NCBI RefSeq assembly: GCF_002000245.1
Contig: NZ_MTCM01000001.1
Coordinates: 372,001 to 436,000, forward strand
Direction: 5' to 3'
Length of the DNA: 64,000 nt
Source of the DNA: Sphingobacterium sp. CZ-UAM
GTDB lineage: Bacteria; Bacteroidota; Bacteroidia; Sphingobacteriales; Sphingobacteriaceae
Under the pieces are notes generated by a model that saw only the letters and a list, made by a program, of their open reading frames with translations, ran no database searches and was not told the origin of the DNA. Shown one piece after another: positions 35,988 to 44,149 of the stretch. Every line of letters begins with the position of its first letter. Position 1 is the first letter of the stretch. Both the position numbers and the translations under genes were made by a program.

Positions 35988-38900
35988 TTAAAAACTAAGA
36001 TTTACGCCGAACGTGAAATTTCGCATAATCGGATAGTATGCTCCACTTGAATTGATCTCTGGATCCCAACCTTTTCGATAATTGCTGCTTGTAAATAGAT
36101 TCTCGGCATTTGCATAGATACGTAAGCCTGACAATTTCCATTTGGCAACCAGCTGTTTTGGGATAGCATATCCCAACTGTATATTTTTTAAACGCAAGTA
36201 GCTCGCATCAAGCATCCAATAGTCTGATAAGAGTGTATTTGGTGTTCCGGTACTTGGCAGCTGTTCGAATCTTGGGTATATGGCATTTCGATCTGGGTTT
36301 GCAGTAGTCCATCGGCCATCGGCTTGCCAACGTTGAATATTGCCATTCTGAGTTAATGCAAATCCAGCATAGTTATTTAATAAACCCTGCACACCACTTA
36401 CACCCTGGAGTAGGAGACCAAGGTCAAAGCCCTTGTAATTAAATCCAAGATTCATTCCATAGGTATATTTGGGAATACGGGATCCAATAACCGTGCGGTC
36501 ATAGGTTGCATCGACCTTACCATCAGGGACACCGTCCGGTCCACTGATATCCTTGTACCGGATATCGCCCGGTTGTGATTGTGGATTAATACTTTTTTGA
36601 TCTGCCCAAGATGCCACATCAGCAGCATCAACAAATAAACCGTCAGTCTGATAGCCATAATAAGCCTGTATCGGATAGCCGATAAACAAATCGGATCCGT
36701 TACCAATCATGCCATTGGATTGGTTGATATTGCCAATACCCAAATCGACGACTTTATTCTTGACGGTGGAGAAGTTTAGATTGACATTATAGGAGAACTC
36801 ATTGATCTTATGTTGATGGCCTAACGTAAATTCCCAGCCAGTATTTCTAAGTTTTCCGGAGTTTTGTATACCAACATCAAAGCCTAATACCTTTGAAATG
36901 CTTGAGCTGGGGCTGACTAAAATATCATAAGTAAAACGATTGTAATAGGTGCTGCTAAAGGTCAGTAGATTTTTAAATAATGCGATTTCGAGTCCGGCAT
37001 CAGCAGTTCGGGTCGATTCCCAGCGTAAGTTTGGATCTACAATCGTCACACGGGCGACCCCAGGCGATATACTATTTCCGAAGGGATAATTGTAACCCGT
37101 ATTTAAGATGTTTTGGTAGGGATAATTTGATACTACTCTTGAGGTAAGATTTTCCACAATATTCTGATTACCTAAAACACCATAGGAGCCTTTTAATTTC
37201 AACTCAGTAATCCAGTCAAATTTATCTTTTATAAAAGTTTCTTCACTGATTAGCCAACCCGCAGCAAGTGAAGGGAAAATAGCATACCGTTTACTTGTGG
37301 GAAAGCGGGATGAACCATCGTATCGAATCACACCTTCTAAGAGGTATTTTTTTGCGTAATTGTACTGAACCCGACCAAAGAGCGATTCCAATGCCCATTC
37401 GGATGCTGAGCCCGAGTTAAGTTGTCCATCTGGTGAACCAATATTTAATTCTGTAAGCTCATTGCTCGGGAAGTTTTGACGTGAGGCCGACAGTCCTTCA
37501 CTGTAACCTTTTTCAAAGGAATAACCAGCAAGGATTTTAACGGAATGATCGTTGAATGATTTGCTATAATCGGCTAATGCCTGAAAAGTTTTATATGTCG
37601 TATATGGGGCGCTCTGTTCTAGTGTAGAAGGAGCAAGTGTAATGGAGCTATTAATGCGCTGTGTTGCACGAAACAACTTGGAACGACCATTGGTTTGGGT
37701 ATAACCACCAATTGCCGAGAGTGTCAGATCAGAAATTGGATTCCAGTCGAAACGTGCATTCCCAGAGATATCGGATACTTTCTCTTTGTAAAATGATTCG
37801 CTTTCAAGAAAAGAGACAGGTGTTCCTTTTAGATTATTTCCAGCTCCCCAATCACCATTGCTCATACGGATCGGAAATGTTGCGGGATAGCGGATAACCT
37901 GGGAGATAATATCGGTCATTCGCGAAAAATCAAGCGTTGCTGGTGCAGCGGGTTCATCGGTGTCGGTCTGTATCGCCGATACTCTTGTCGTTAATTTAAG
38001 TTTATCACTCAGCTTGGAAATCAAATTAAGTCGAACATTGTATTTATTAAAATTATTTTTAATGACAATACCTTTCTGATTGAGGAACCCGGCAGATAGG
38101 GTATACTGTATCTTTTCGGTTGTATTGGAAATATTCAGATTATGTCCAGTCTGGGCTGCCTGTGATTTAAATGTACTACCAATATAGTCGCTATTGGGGT
38201 AATTGTCAGGATCAGATCCATCCTTAAATTTTTGAATTTCTTCTTCGGTATAACCACCGCCACCATTTGTGGTTTCATTGAGCAGGCTAGCATATTCCCA
38301 TGAATTGACAAACTCAGGAAAGGCTGTTGGTTTTTGAATACCAAAATATCCGCTATAATTAACGGCTAACTTTCCAGCTGTTGACCCTGTTTTTGTGGTG
38401 ACGAGGATAACACCGTTGGCAGCCCTGGCACCATATATTGCTGCTGATGAGGCATCTTTCAAAACAGAGATGGAGGCTACATCATTGGGGTCGATATCAT
38501 TGAATGAACTGGTTGGAATACCATCGACCAGTATAAAGGCATCGGTGGTGGCACCAAAAGAGCCTACACCTCTGATCTGTATGCTATTGTTGGCCGCACC
38601 GGGTTGCCCCGAACGTTGGATTACCGTTACACCAGGCATCTGTCCTGTTAGTGCCTGCGCAAGTTGGGGAACCGTTCGTTTGGCAAGCTGCTTACCATCA
38701 ATCTGCGATACCGAACCGATCAATTCCTTCTTTTTCGTAGCGCCATAGCCCACGATTACCACCTCTTCCAAGGCGTCAATCTGTTGATTAAGCGCAATAT
38801 CAAGATAGATTTGTGTATTTAAGGGAATTTCTTTCTGTTGAAATCCAATCATCTTAACAACAAGTATGGCATTACGGTCATTGACATCCAGCTGAAAATT

Positions 38901-39419
38901 TCCACTGGCATCTGTTGTGGTCGCTTTGCTTGTTCCTTTGACTGTGATTGTAGCCCCAGAGATTGGTTGCCCCTGGCTGTCATGGACATTGCCCTTTACG
39001 GTCCTTGTCTGCAACATAAACGTATAATTTGTTGGACTAATGACAGCGGAACTGTTTGTTTTCACTGCGGTTACGACAAGCATATTGTCTTTGAAACTCC
39101 AGCTAACGGGTTTGTTTTTCAACAGTACTGACATCGCTTTGTCTAAAGGCATATTCTTTACATGCCCTTCAATTTTTATTTCGGCGAGTTCCTTACCATT
39201 TAACAGAAAGGGAACGCCACTCTGCTTTTGGATAGTTCGCAGAACCTGTATAAGCGATGTTTTGCTTGCATCTATGGTAATAGATTGTGCATATCCAGCT
39301 GCTGAGAGTTTGACAACACATGCAAGCGTAAAAAAGGCGCTAAGCTTCATCTTGGTCTTCCATTGTTTGGGTATGTCCATAGCTATAGGTTTTCTATGGA
39401 CAAGAAATTTAAAATTCAT
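35988..39419 (-). CDS. SusC/RagA family TonB-dependent outer-membrane receptor with STN domain
   Basis: 1143 residues. After a signal peptide (hydrophobic core about 25-44, AAGYAQ) come an STN signalling domain (about 46-110), a carboxypeptidase-regulatory domain (about 137-215), the plug with a TonB-box-like EEVVIVGYGATKKKEL and the SusC motif ASSAAIYGARAANGVILVTT, and a 22-strand barrel ending in Phe. It imports a glycan with TonB energy. The STN domain predicts contact with the FecR-type anti-sigma factor encoded just upstream. Starts at 39419 or, less likely, the ATG at 39380 both keep the signal peptide. Confidence 0.95.
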   Translation of the reverse strand: MNFKFLVHRKPIAMDIPKQWKTKMKLSAFFTLACVVKLSAAGYAQSITIDASKTSLIQVLRTIQKQSGVPFLLNGKELAEIKIEGHVKNMPLDKAMSVLLKNKPVSWSFKDNMLVVTAVKTNSSAVISPTNYTFMLQTRTVKGNVHDSQGQPISGATITVKGTSKATTTDASGNFQLDVNDRNAILVVKMIGFQQKEIPLNTQIYLDIALNQQIDALEEVVIVGYGATKKKELIGSVSQIDGKQLAKRTVPQLAQALTGQMPGVTVIQRSGQPGAANNSIQIRGVGSFGATTDAFILVDGIPTSSFNDIDPNDVASISVLKDASSAAIYGARAANGVILVTTKTGSTAGKLAVNYSGYFGIQKPTAFPEFVNSWEYASLLNETTNGGGGYTEEEIQKFKDGSDPDNYPNSDYIGSTFKSQAAQTGHNLNISNTTEKIQYTLSAGFLNQKGIVIKNNFNKYNVRLNLISKLSDKLKLTTRVSAIQTDTDEPAAPATLDFSRMTDIISQVIRYPATFPIRMSNGDWGAGNNLKGTPVSFLESESFYKEKVSDISGNARFDWNPISDLTLSAIGGYTQTNGRSKLFRATQRINSSITLAPSTLEQSAPYTTYKTFQALADYSKSFNDHSVKILAGYSFEKGYSEGLSASRQNFPSNELTELNIGSPDGQLNSGSASEWALESLFGRVQYNYAKKYLLEGVIRYDGSSRFPTSKRYAIFPSLAAGWLISEETFIKDKFDWITELKLKGSYGVLGNQNIVENLTSRVVSNYPYQNILNTGYNYPFGNSISPGVARVTIVDPNLRWESTRTADAGLEIALFKNLLTFSSTYYNRFTYDILVSPSSSISKVLGFDVGIQNSGKLRNTGWEFTLGHQHKINEFSYNVNLNFSTVKNKVVDLGIGNINQSNGMIGNGSDLFIGYPIQAYYGYQTDGLFVDAADVASWADQKSINPQSQPGDIRYKDISGPDGVPDGKVDATYDRTVIGSRIPKYTYGMNLGFNYKGFDLGLLLQGVSGVQGLLNNYAGFALTQNGNIQRWQADGRWTTANPDRNAIYPRFEQLPSTGTPNTLLSDYWMLDASYLRLKNIQLGYAIPKQLVAKWKLSGLRIYANAENLFTSSNYRKGWDPEINSSGAYYPIMRNFTFGVNLSF

Positions 39420-39605
39420 AAATTTGTTGAATTAGGGATATAATCTATTGGTAAACTGATTGAGTGAATCGGTCAAAAATGGAGATCGCTAATGTATTGG
39501 CCGATTAATGTTGGAAGCATTTTTCGGCTTTTTTTAGCGGCTCTGATTAGCTTCGTTAAGTTGGCTTTTTCATCTATATAATTTAGTTTTTGGTTATATA
39601 ATGGG

Positions 39606-40778
39606 TTAATTGGATACGATGAGCTTACGAACACCATCTTCTTGGATCAACTCAAACTGGATATTACTTCTTTTTAAAATTTCCAATACCGCGGATAAAC
39701 TTTTTGTTCGTTGAATTTCGCCATATAAATAGGTCTCTTTGCTATTATTTTTATAAATAATCTGGAGATCATACCATTGACCAATCGCCAGTAGGGCAGT
39801 ATGGAGGTCTGTCTCGTTGAAATAGAATTTATTGTCAATCCAGGCAATGTAATTGTGTGGGTCTACGTTTTTTTGTGAAAGGCGTCCCGATGACAGGGTG
39901 GCCTGTTGATTGGGTTTGAGCTGTATTTGTTTTCCATTGGCCGATAAATTGATCGAACCTTCGACAAGTGTCGTACTGCTTTTTTGTTTTGAATAGGTGT
40001 TGACATTAAATTCGGTACCTGTTACTTCAATTAATTGACCATTGGATTTTACACGGAAGGGAACTTTTTTATTTTTGGCGATTCTAAAATAAGCTTCCCC
40101 ATCCACTTCAACAAGGCGTTGGTCTTGCGTAAATTGCAAGGGGTATTTGAATGATGTCTTTGCATTGAGAGTAACCTCTGATCCATCTGCCAAGGTAATT
40201 TGGAGCATGCTGCCAGCTGCTGTATGTACAGTCGCAATCAAATCTGTATTGGGAGCTGTCGATTGAATAAGACTACCATCGGCATACTTCAAGCCACCAG
40301 ATGTGACCAATGCGCCCTTTCTATTGTCCAGTTGGATTACTTTTCCGTTCGAAAGCTGTATTTCAGCATGATTATTTGGTAATTCGACATCATGTAGGAC
40401 GATTCTATTGGTATTGGGCGCCGAAGGCTTCCAAATAAATTGATAGATTAATCCCGCAAGAATAACAGAAAATAGAGCCGCGGCATAAGGCATAAGTCGC
40501 CTGATCCTGTTGATACGGATAGGTTTCTCTCGTGCATGGATCGTTGCCAGGGTTTTTGTTTTGAGGCGTTCAGACCAATCTGTAGCATCTGATTCCTCCA
40601 GTGAGATCCGCTGTCTCAAATCCCGTACAAGATCTTCTTTTTGCAACAGATCATCAAGATAAGTGCCATGCGCAGGGGATTCGGCCAACCAGGAGGACAA
40701 CGCATTTTTTTCCGCAGGCGATAAATTGCCCTTTATGCATTTTACAATAAGTTGCTTGATATCTTCTGTTAGCCTCAT
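39606..40778 (-). CDS. FecR-family anti-sigma factor
   Basis: 390 residues. Cytosolic N-terminal sigma-binding part (about 1-90), one membrane helix (about 96-115), periplasmic FecR domain (VHTAAGSMLQITLADGSEV through LVEVDGEAYFRIAK) and a C-terminal DUF4974/STN-like domain. It should hold its ECF sigma until the SusC receptor binds substrate. No sigma gene lies directly upstream: the next gene there is divergent and unrelated. The nearest ECF sigma gene is the one at 30446-31039. Confidence 0.93.
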   Translation of the reverse strand: MRLTEDIKQLIVKCIKGNLSPAEKNALSSWLAESPAHGTYLDDLLQKEDLVRDLRQRISLEESDATDWSERLKTKTLATIHAREKPIRINRIRRLMPYAAALFSVILAGLIYQFIWKPSAPNTNRIVLHDVELPNNHAEIQLSNGKVIQLDNRKGALVTSGGLKYADGSLIQSTAPNTDLIATVHTAAGSMLQITLADGSEVTLNAKTSFKYPLQFTQDQRLVEVDGEAYFRIAKNKKVPFRVKSNGQLIEVTGTEFNVNTYSKQKSSTTLVEGSINLSANGKQIQLKPNQQATLSSGRLSQKNVDPHNYIAWIDNKFYFNETDLHTALLAIGQWYDLQIIYKNNSKETYLYGEIQRTKSLSAVLEILKRSNIQFELIQEDGVRKLIVSN

Positions 40779-40973
40779 GGTTTATAATTTTAGATAGATA
40801 CGTAGTATGGAGAGGAAATCTTAGTGAAAAAAATAATATTTTTTACCACATTGCTCGAATAGGGCAGATCTTGTATGCAGAAAGTAAAATATGAGTTCTG
40901 TATTGGCGAATGTTTATTGCTGCTTTTTAATTTTTGGAATTATTCGCACCTTTAGAAAAGATTGAAAATTCCA

Positions 40974-41675
40974 ATGACAGAACGCCTTGTAAAATACAGA
41001 TTTCCAAATATCAAAAGCATAATGATTGGTTTGACCCTTATTATGGGAGCATGTTCAACAGATGGGCCCAGCTACCAGCAGGAGGTTCTGGATCTAAAAA
41101 ATATTGATTTTAGCATGGATGCTGAGCTTTTCTATCGGTCAGCAACACAAAAATCTAATCTTAACGTTGATAGTAAAAAACAATTTGTTGAAGTCTTTAA
41201 CCTCACAAACGGTTGGTCGACTTTTGAAGTAAAGAAATTTTCCAACAAAGACATCGTAGCTAAATTTGATGAGGTGATTTTTAATCGGGTGAATGCTATC
41301 ACAGGAAATGATGGGAAATTTAAGCTGGTCAATGCCCAGGCTGAGCTTACAGGTGTTGAATTGAATAATTTGTATAAGGATCTTAATGCAGGTTTTGGTA
41401 ATCCTGTTAAGTTGGATTCTGTTGCTGGTTCGACCTATACACGTATGTATCGTTATACTTGGGAAGGAAAAGAACAGATGTTTCAGATCGTTTCAATTTT
41501 TAATCCAGCGCGACCAGAGCGGCTGGAACAGATTAATGCAAGAATCCCGGACAAGGACTTACGGATTGTCAATGAGCGTCCTAGCACCTCCTTATTTATC
41601 TGTAAAAAGTCATCAATGGATGCAATCCTTGACCTGGATCTCGTTGATGGTGACTGGGTAAAGTTTAAATACTAA
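40974..41675 (+). CDS. hypothetical lipoprotein
   Basis: 233 residues from the ATG at 40974. Lipoprotein signal with Cys in TLIMGACSTD (about residue 28); an ATG at 41022 would give a shorter signal. The mature protein is mixed alpha/beta without recognised family. It is divergent from the FecR gene, separated by about 195 bp. Confidence 0.65.
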   Translation: MTERLVKYRFPNIKSIMIGLTLIMGACSTDGPSYQQEVLDLKNIDFSMDAELFYRSATQKSNLNVDSKKQFVEVFNLTNGWSTFEVKKFSNKDIVAKFDEVIFNRVNAITGNDGKFKLVNAQAELTGVELNNLYKDLNAGFGNPVKLDSVAGSTYTRMYRYTWEGKEQMFQIVSIFNPARPERLEQINARIPDKDLRIVNERPSTSLFICKKSSMDAILDLDLVDGDWVKFKY

Positions 41676-41814
41676 CAGGTCTGATTAGGGCCGTGGAATA
41701 AAATCCATAAGAATGACTGGAACTCCCAGATTAGACCTTAGACAGTATAGCAAACTATTGTTTTGGCTACTTTTTTTGAATTGAAATTTACGTTGTACTC
41801 AGCTTTTTACATCT

Positions 41815-42603
41815 TTATTCTATTTGGGCAGAATAAAGGACATATTCTGTTCCATTGAGTCCAACATACACATATTTATCCAGATCTCCACGATAGGCGA
41901 CGACCAAAGGGTATTGTCGTATACGCTGGGGATTATTGTAAAACTCTTCGATGGAAGCATAACGCGCTTTGACCAAGATGTCACCTGTTGCTTTATTCTT
42001 TATTCCTTTGAGCTGCGTTTGTTCATTGGTAAAATATGTGTAAGGAACTGCTGTGAAGTGGGGATAATAAATTAGCCGAATTCCTGCGTCGATAAATGTC
42101 TTATTCTTTTCTCTAAAGTCGGCGATCGACTGATCGTCTGGAAACACAATCTGTCCCGTTTGATTGTCTTTTATCTGTTGAAATAGAGTCGTATCATCTA
42201 CTTTTTCTATTACATGTTCCCCAGCGTTTTTAAAGAGCTGAATAAGGGTTTCTCCGGTTTTGAAATCGGCTTCATCATATTTGTAAACAGGTTCGCCTTT
42301 TTTGTTGATACGGTATAGCTCTCCATTATGCTGAACCCAAGCGTATTCGGCAGATCCATATTTCACAATTTCGGGTTTATTGACATGGAAAACCTGGAAA
42401 TTAAAATCTTCTTCAAATAATCCTGCGCTTTGATATGCAGGAGCCAGTTTGATGTCAAGAAGACTGTCACAGTAACCATATAGACTATCGTTTACCAGTA
42501 CTGGAATTAGATCAGGATAGGATAAATTGTTGGAAATAGGCTTAGTTTGCGCATGAATAAAAGCGCTTGACGATGCAAAAAGGAGTATGAAAATGAACTT
42601 CAT
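41815..42603 (-). CDS. secreted hypothetical protein with degenerate WG-type repeat
   Basis: 262 residues, signal peptide about 1-18 (AFIHAQ). LIPVLVNDSLYGYCDSLLDIKLAPAY resembles one unit of the WG beta repeat (normally GKWGYID...), and further YGSAEYAWVQHNGELYRINKKGEPVYKY looks like another degenerate unit. The resemblance is by eye. No function is known; location should be periplasm or surface. An 11-bp repeat array lies about 90 bp upstream. Confidence 0.6.
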   Translation of the reverse strand: MKFIFILLFASSSAFIHAQTKPISNNLSYPDLIPVLVNDSLYGYCDSLLDIKLAPAYQSAGLFEEDFNFQVFHVNKPEIVKYGSAEYAWVQHNGELYRINKKGEPVYKYDEADFKTGETLIQLFKNAGEHVIEKVDDTTLFQQIKDNQTGQIVFPDDQSIADFREKNKTFIDAGIRLIYYPHFTAVPYTYFTNEQTQLKGIKNKATGDILVKARYASIEEFYNNPQRIRQYPLVVAYRGDLDKYVYVGLNGTEYVLYSAQIE

Positions 42604-42690
42604 GTGATGTATTTTTTCTAATATATCAAAAATACCATAATATAAATGCCTTTAATATCCATGAAATCAGGGGTTTTTTAGGCGGTAGTT

Positions 42691-42756
42691 AAGTACAGGA
42701 AAAGCACGCTTAACGTACACATTAAGTATCGATCAAGTATTGACTAAGTATTTAAA
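42691..42756. repeat. AT-rich intergenic array of six 11-bp units, core AAGTAY
   Basis: Consecutive 11-mers starting at 42691 begin AAGTAC, AAGCAC, ACGTAC, AAGTAT, AAGTAT, AAGTAT, with variable 5-nt tails and no gap; a seventh (TAATAT, 42757) is marginal. Same period as the big array at 2433 but a different core. The rest of the 350-bp gap (42604-42951) shows no gene. Confidence 0.7.
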
Positions 42757-42951
42757 TAATATTGTAATAGAGATCCAGGTGGAGTATTCTAATCATCCTT
42801 CAAACTCCTTAATAGATCAATGTGCTTTATATCTTAGAATAAGACAAGCACATTGCTAAGAGCAGACAGCAACATCATGTTATACCACATTAGTATGGGA
42901 AATTCCGAATATCAAGGCGGAAGTATATTGAGGCTCGTATCGCAGGATATT

Positions 42952-43326
42952 TTATTTGCTCTCTAGTCTCAGTAGATTTGGTAAAATTTCAATTATTTTA
43001 GACCAGTATCTTTTTGCTTCCTCCCGTTGATTTTCATTCTTTAGTTGATCAATGTGAATAGAAATTGTAGTTTTATCCCGATTTTTGTTAGGAATAAACC
43101 TGATCTGCAAATTCGCGCCTTCCTCGAATCCTGCATGTTTCCACTTTGTACGTATATGTGAATATTCTTTAAAGGTTGAGAAATTTTGATCAACCTCCTC
43201 AGACCAATATTTTAATCCCTTTTCCGAAAAAAAAAGATCCCACAGATGTTCTAAATTGGATGGTAGCGTTTTTCTTACACCAAACTGCCAGCCAGAATCT
43301 TTCGTTAATCCAATATTTTGTGTCAT
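42952..43326 (-). CDS. SRPBCC / AHSA1-like domain protein
   Basis: 124 residues. WQFGVRKTLPSNLEHLWDLFFSEKGLKYW at the N-terminus is the start of the helix-grip fold of the AHSA1/CalC subgroup, followed by a beta-rich middle (LQIRFIPNKNRDKTTISIHIDQL) and a C-terminal helix. Such proteins bind a hydrophobic ligand or, in eukaryotes, activate Hsp90; no specific role can be given. It is cytosolic and stands alone. Confidence 0.7.
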   Translation of the reverse strand: MTQNIGLTKDSGWQFGVRKTLPSNLEHLWDLFFSEKGLKYWSEEVDQNFSTFKEYSHIRTKWKHAGFEEGANLQIRFIPNKNRDKTTISIHIDQLKNENQREEAKRYWSKIIEILPNLLRLESK

Positions 43327-43534
43327 GTTTTTATTTTTTTGAAGAATTAATTGACATAAATAATTCGCAAAGTGGTTTTAGATTTATGCTAGATACTGGG
43401 ATAATAGCGATGTTGGTCGCTTATTTTATCGTTTGTCCAAATTATGAATTTTTCCTGAAAAAAAGATATGATCTTAACCTGTCATGCAAATTGAACGCAA
43501 ATAAACATTGGATTCATTATCCTTAATACCGCTA

Positions 43535-43567
43535 AAACAAAAAAAGCTAATCTTGCGATTAGCTTTT
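43535..43567 (-). terminator. terminator of the tRNA-Lys gene
   Basis: AAAAGCTAATC (43542-43552) and GATTAGCTTTT (43557-43567) with a TTGC loop; on the minus strand it is followed by a T-rich tract (complement of 43535-43545), 7 nt after the tRNA 3' end. Confidence 0.88.
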
Positions 43568-43573
43568 CTTTTG

Positions 43574-43646
43574 TGATCCCGCTGGGATTCGAACCCAGGA
43601 CCCATACATTAAAAGTGTATTGCTCTACCAGCTGAGCTACGGAATC
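43574..43646 (-). tRNA. tRNA-Lys (anticodon UUU)
   Basis: On the minus strand a 73-nt cloverleaf: acceptor GATTCCG/CGGGATC with one G-T pair, D arm GCTCAGCTGGTAGAGC, anticodon stem ATACA/TGTAT around loop CTTTTAA, T arm with GGTTCGAATCC, discriminator A. CCA is not encoded. It is transcribed singly, with promoter and terminator visible. Confidence 0.97.
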
Positions 43647-43690
43647 TTACTTCTTTATTTTTGAACTATTGTTCCTTGTTTGAAGTGATG

Positions 43691-43721
43691 CAAAGATAGG
43701 CTTAATCTCTATTCTACGCAA
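43691..43721 (-). promoter_or_regulatory. promoter of tRNA-Lys
   Basis: Minus strand TATCTTTG (plus CAAAGATA, 43691-43698) matches the -7 consensus; TTG (plus CAA, 43719-43721) lies 20 nt upstream. The element is about 45 nt ahead of the mature 5' end, leaving a short leader. Confidence 0.65.
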
Positions 43722-43788
43722 CTATTTAGGTGATAAAAATGCCTTTAATATGTTTAAACCTTCATTTTTAGCGATTTATTTTTTATTC

Positions 43789-44067
43789 CTAGGATAGAAA
43801 ATCCCGATCTTCGTCGGATAATTTGGACTTTGGTTCCTGTTCGTCGTCTTCAGATAAATCAAAAAGCGTTGTATTTTCTTGTTGTTTTGCCTTTTTACCA
43901 CCTTTTAGCAAAAAGGCGAAGAGTACTCCCATCGCAAAAAATGCCAGCAGGAGTTTCCATAACGCTATTTTGCCTGTCGCAAAGAGATCGATATCGATCA
44001 TTTGTGAATTTTTGACACAAACCAGTGTTACAATAACCGATAGAAATATTAAAAGTATATTGCGCAT
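43789..44067 (-). CDS. small LapA-domain-like membrane protein
   Basis: 92 residues. Helix 1 (about 3-20), the short NSQMIDIDLFATGKI segment and helix 2 (about 35-58) follow the LapA/DUF1049 plan; the C-terminal third is cytosolic and highly charged (ending SDEDRDFLS). In E. coli LapA takes part in control of lipopolysaccharide synthesis; function here is unproven. Confidence 0.6.
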   Translation of the reverse strand: MRNILLIFLSVIVTLVCVKNSQMIDIDLFATGKIALWKLLLAFFAMGVLFAFLLKGGKKAKQQENTTLFDLSEDDEQEPKSKLSDEDRDFLS

Positions 44068-44149
44068 AATAATGATAAATATATGTCATTAGTAACAGCG
44101 AATATAATTAATTATCTATTTTTGTTACTATCAAGCATCTTCTTTTTGT

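Noticed and set aside
39467..39518. Imperfect inverted repeat TGAATCGGTCAA/TTGGCCGATTAA between the FecR and SusC genes
   Set aside because: Two mismatches, a long loop and no T-run; not enough to call an attenuator.
43176..43526. 116-codon plus-strand frame opposite the AHSA1-like gene
   Set aside because: Mostly the antisense of a recognisable gene; the extension past it is AT-rich with no family resemblance.
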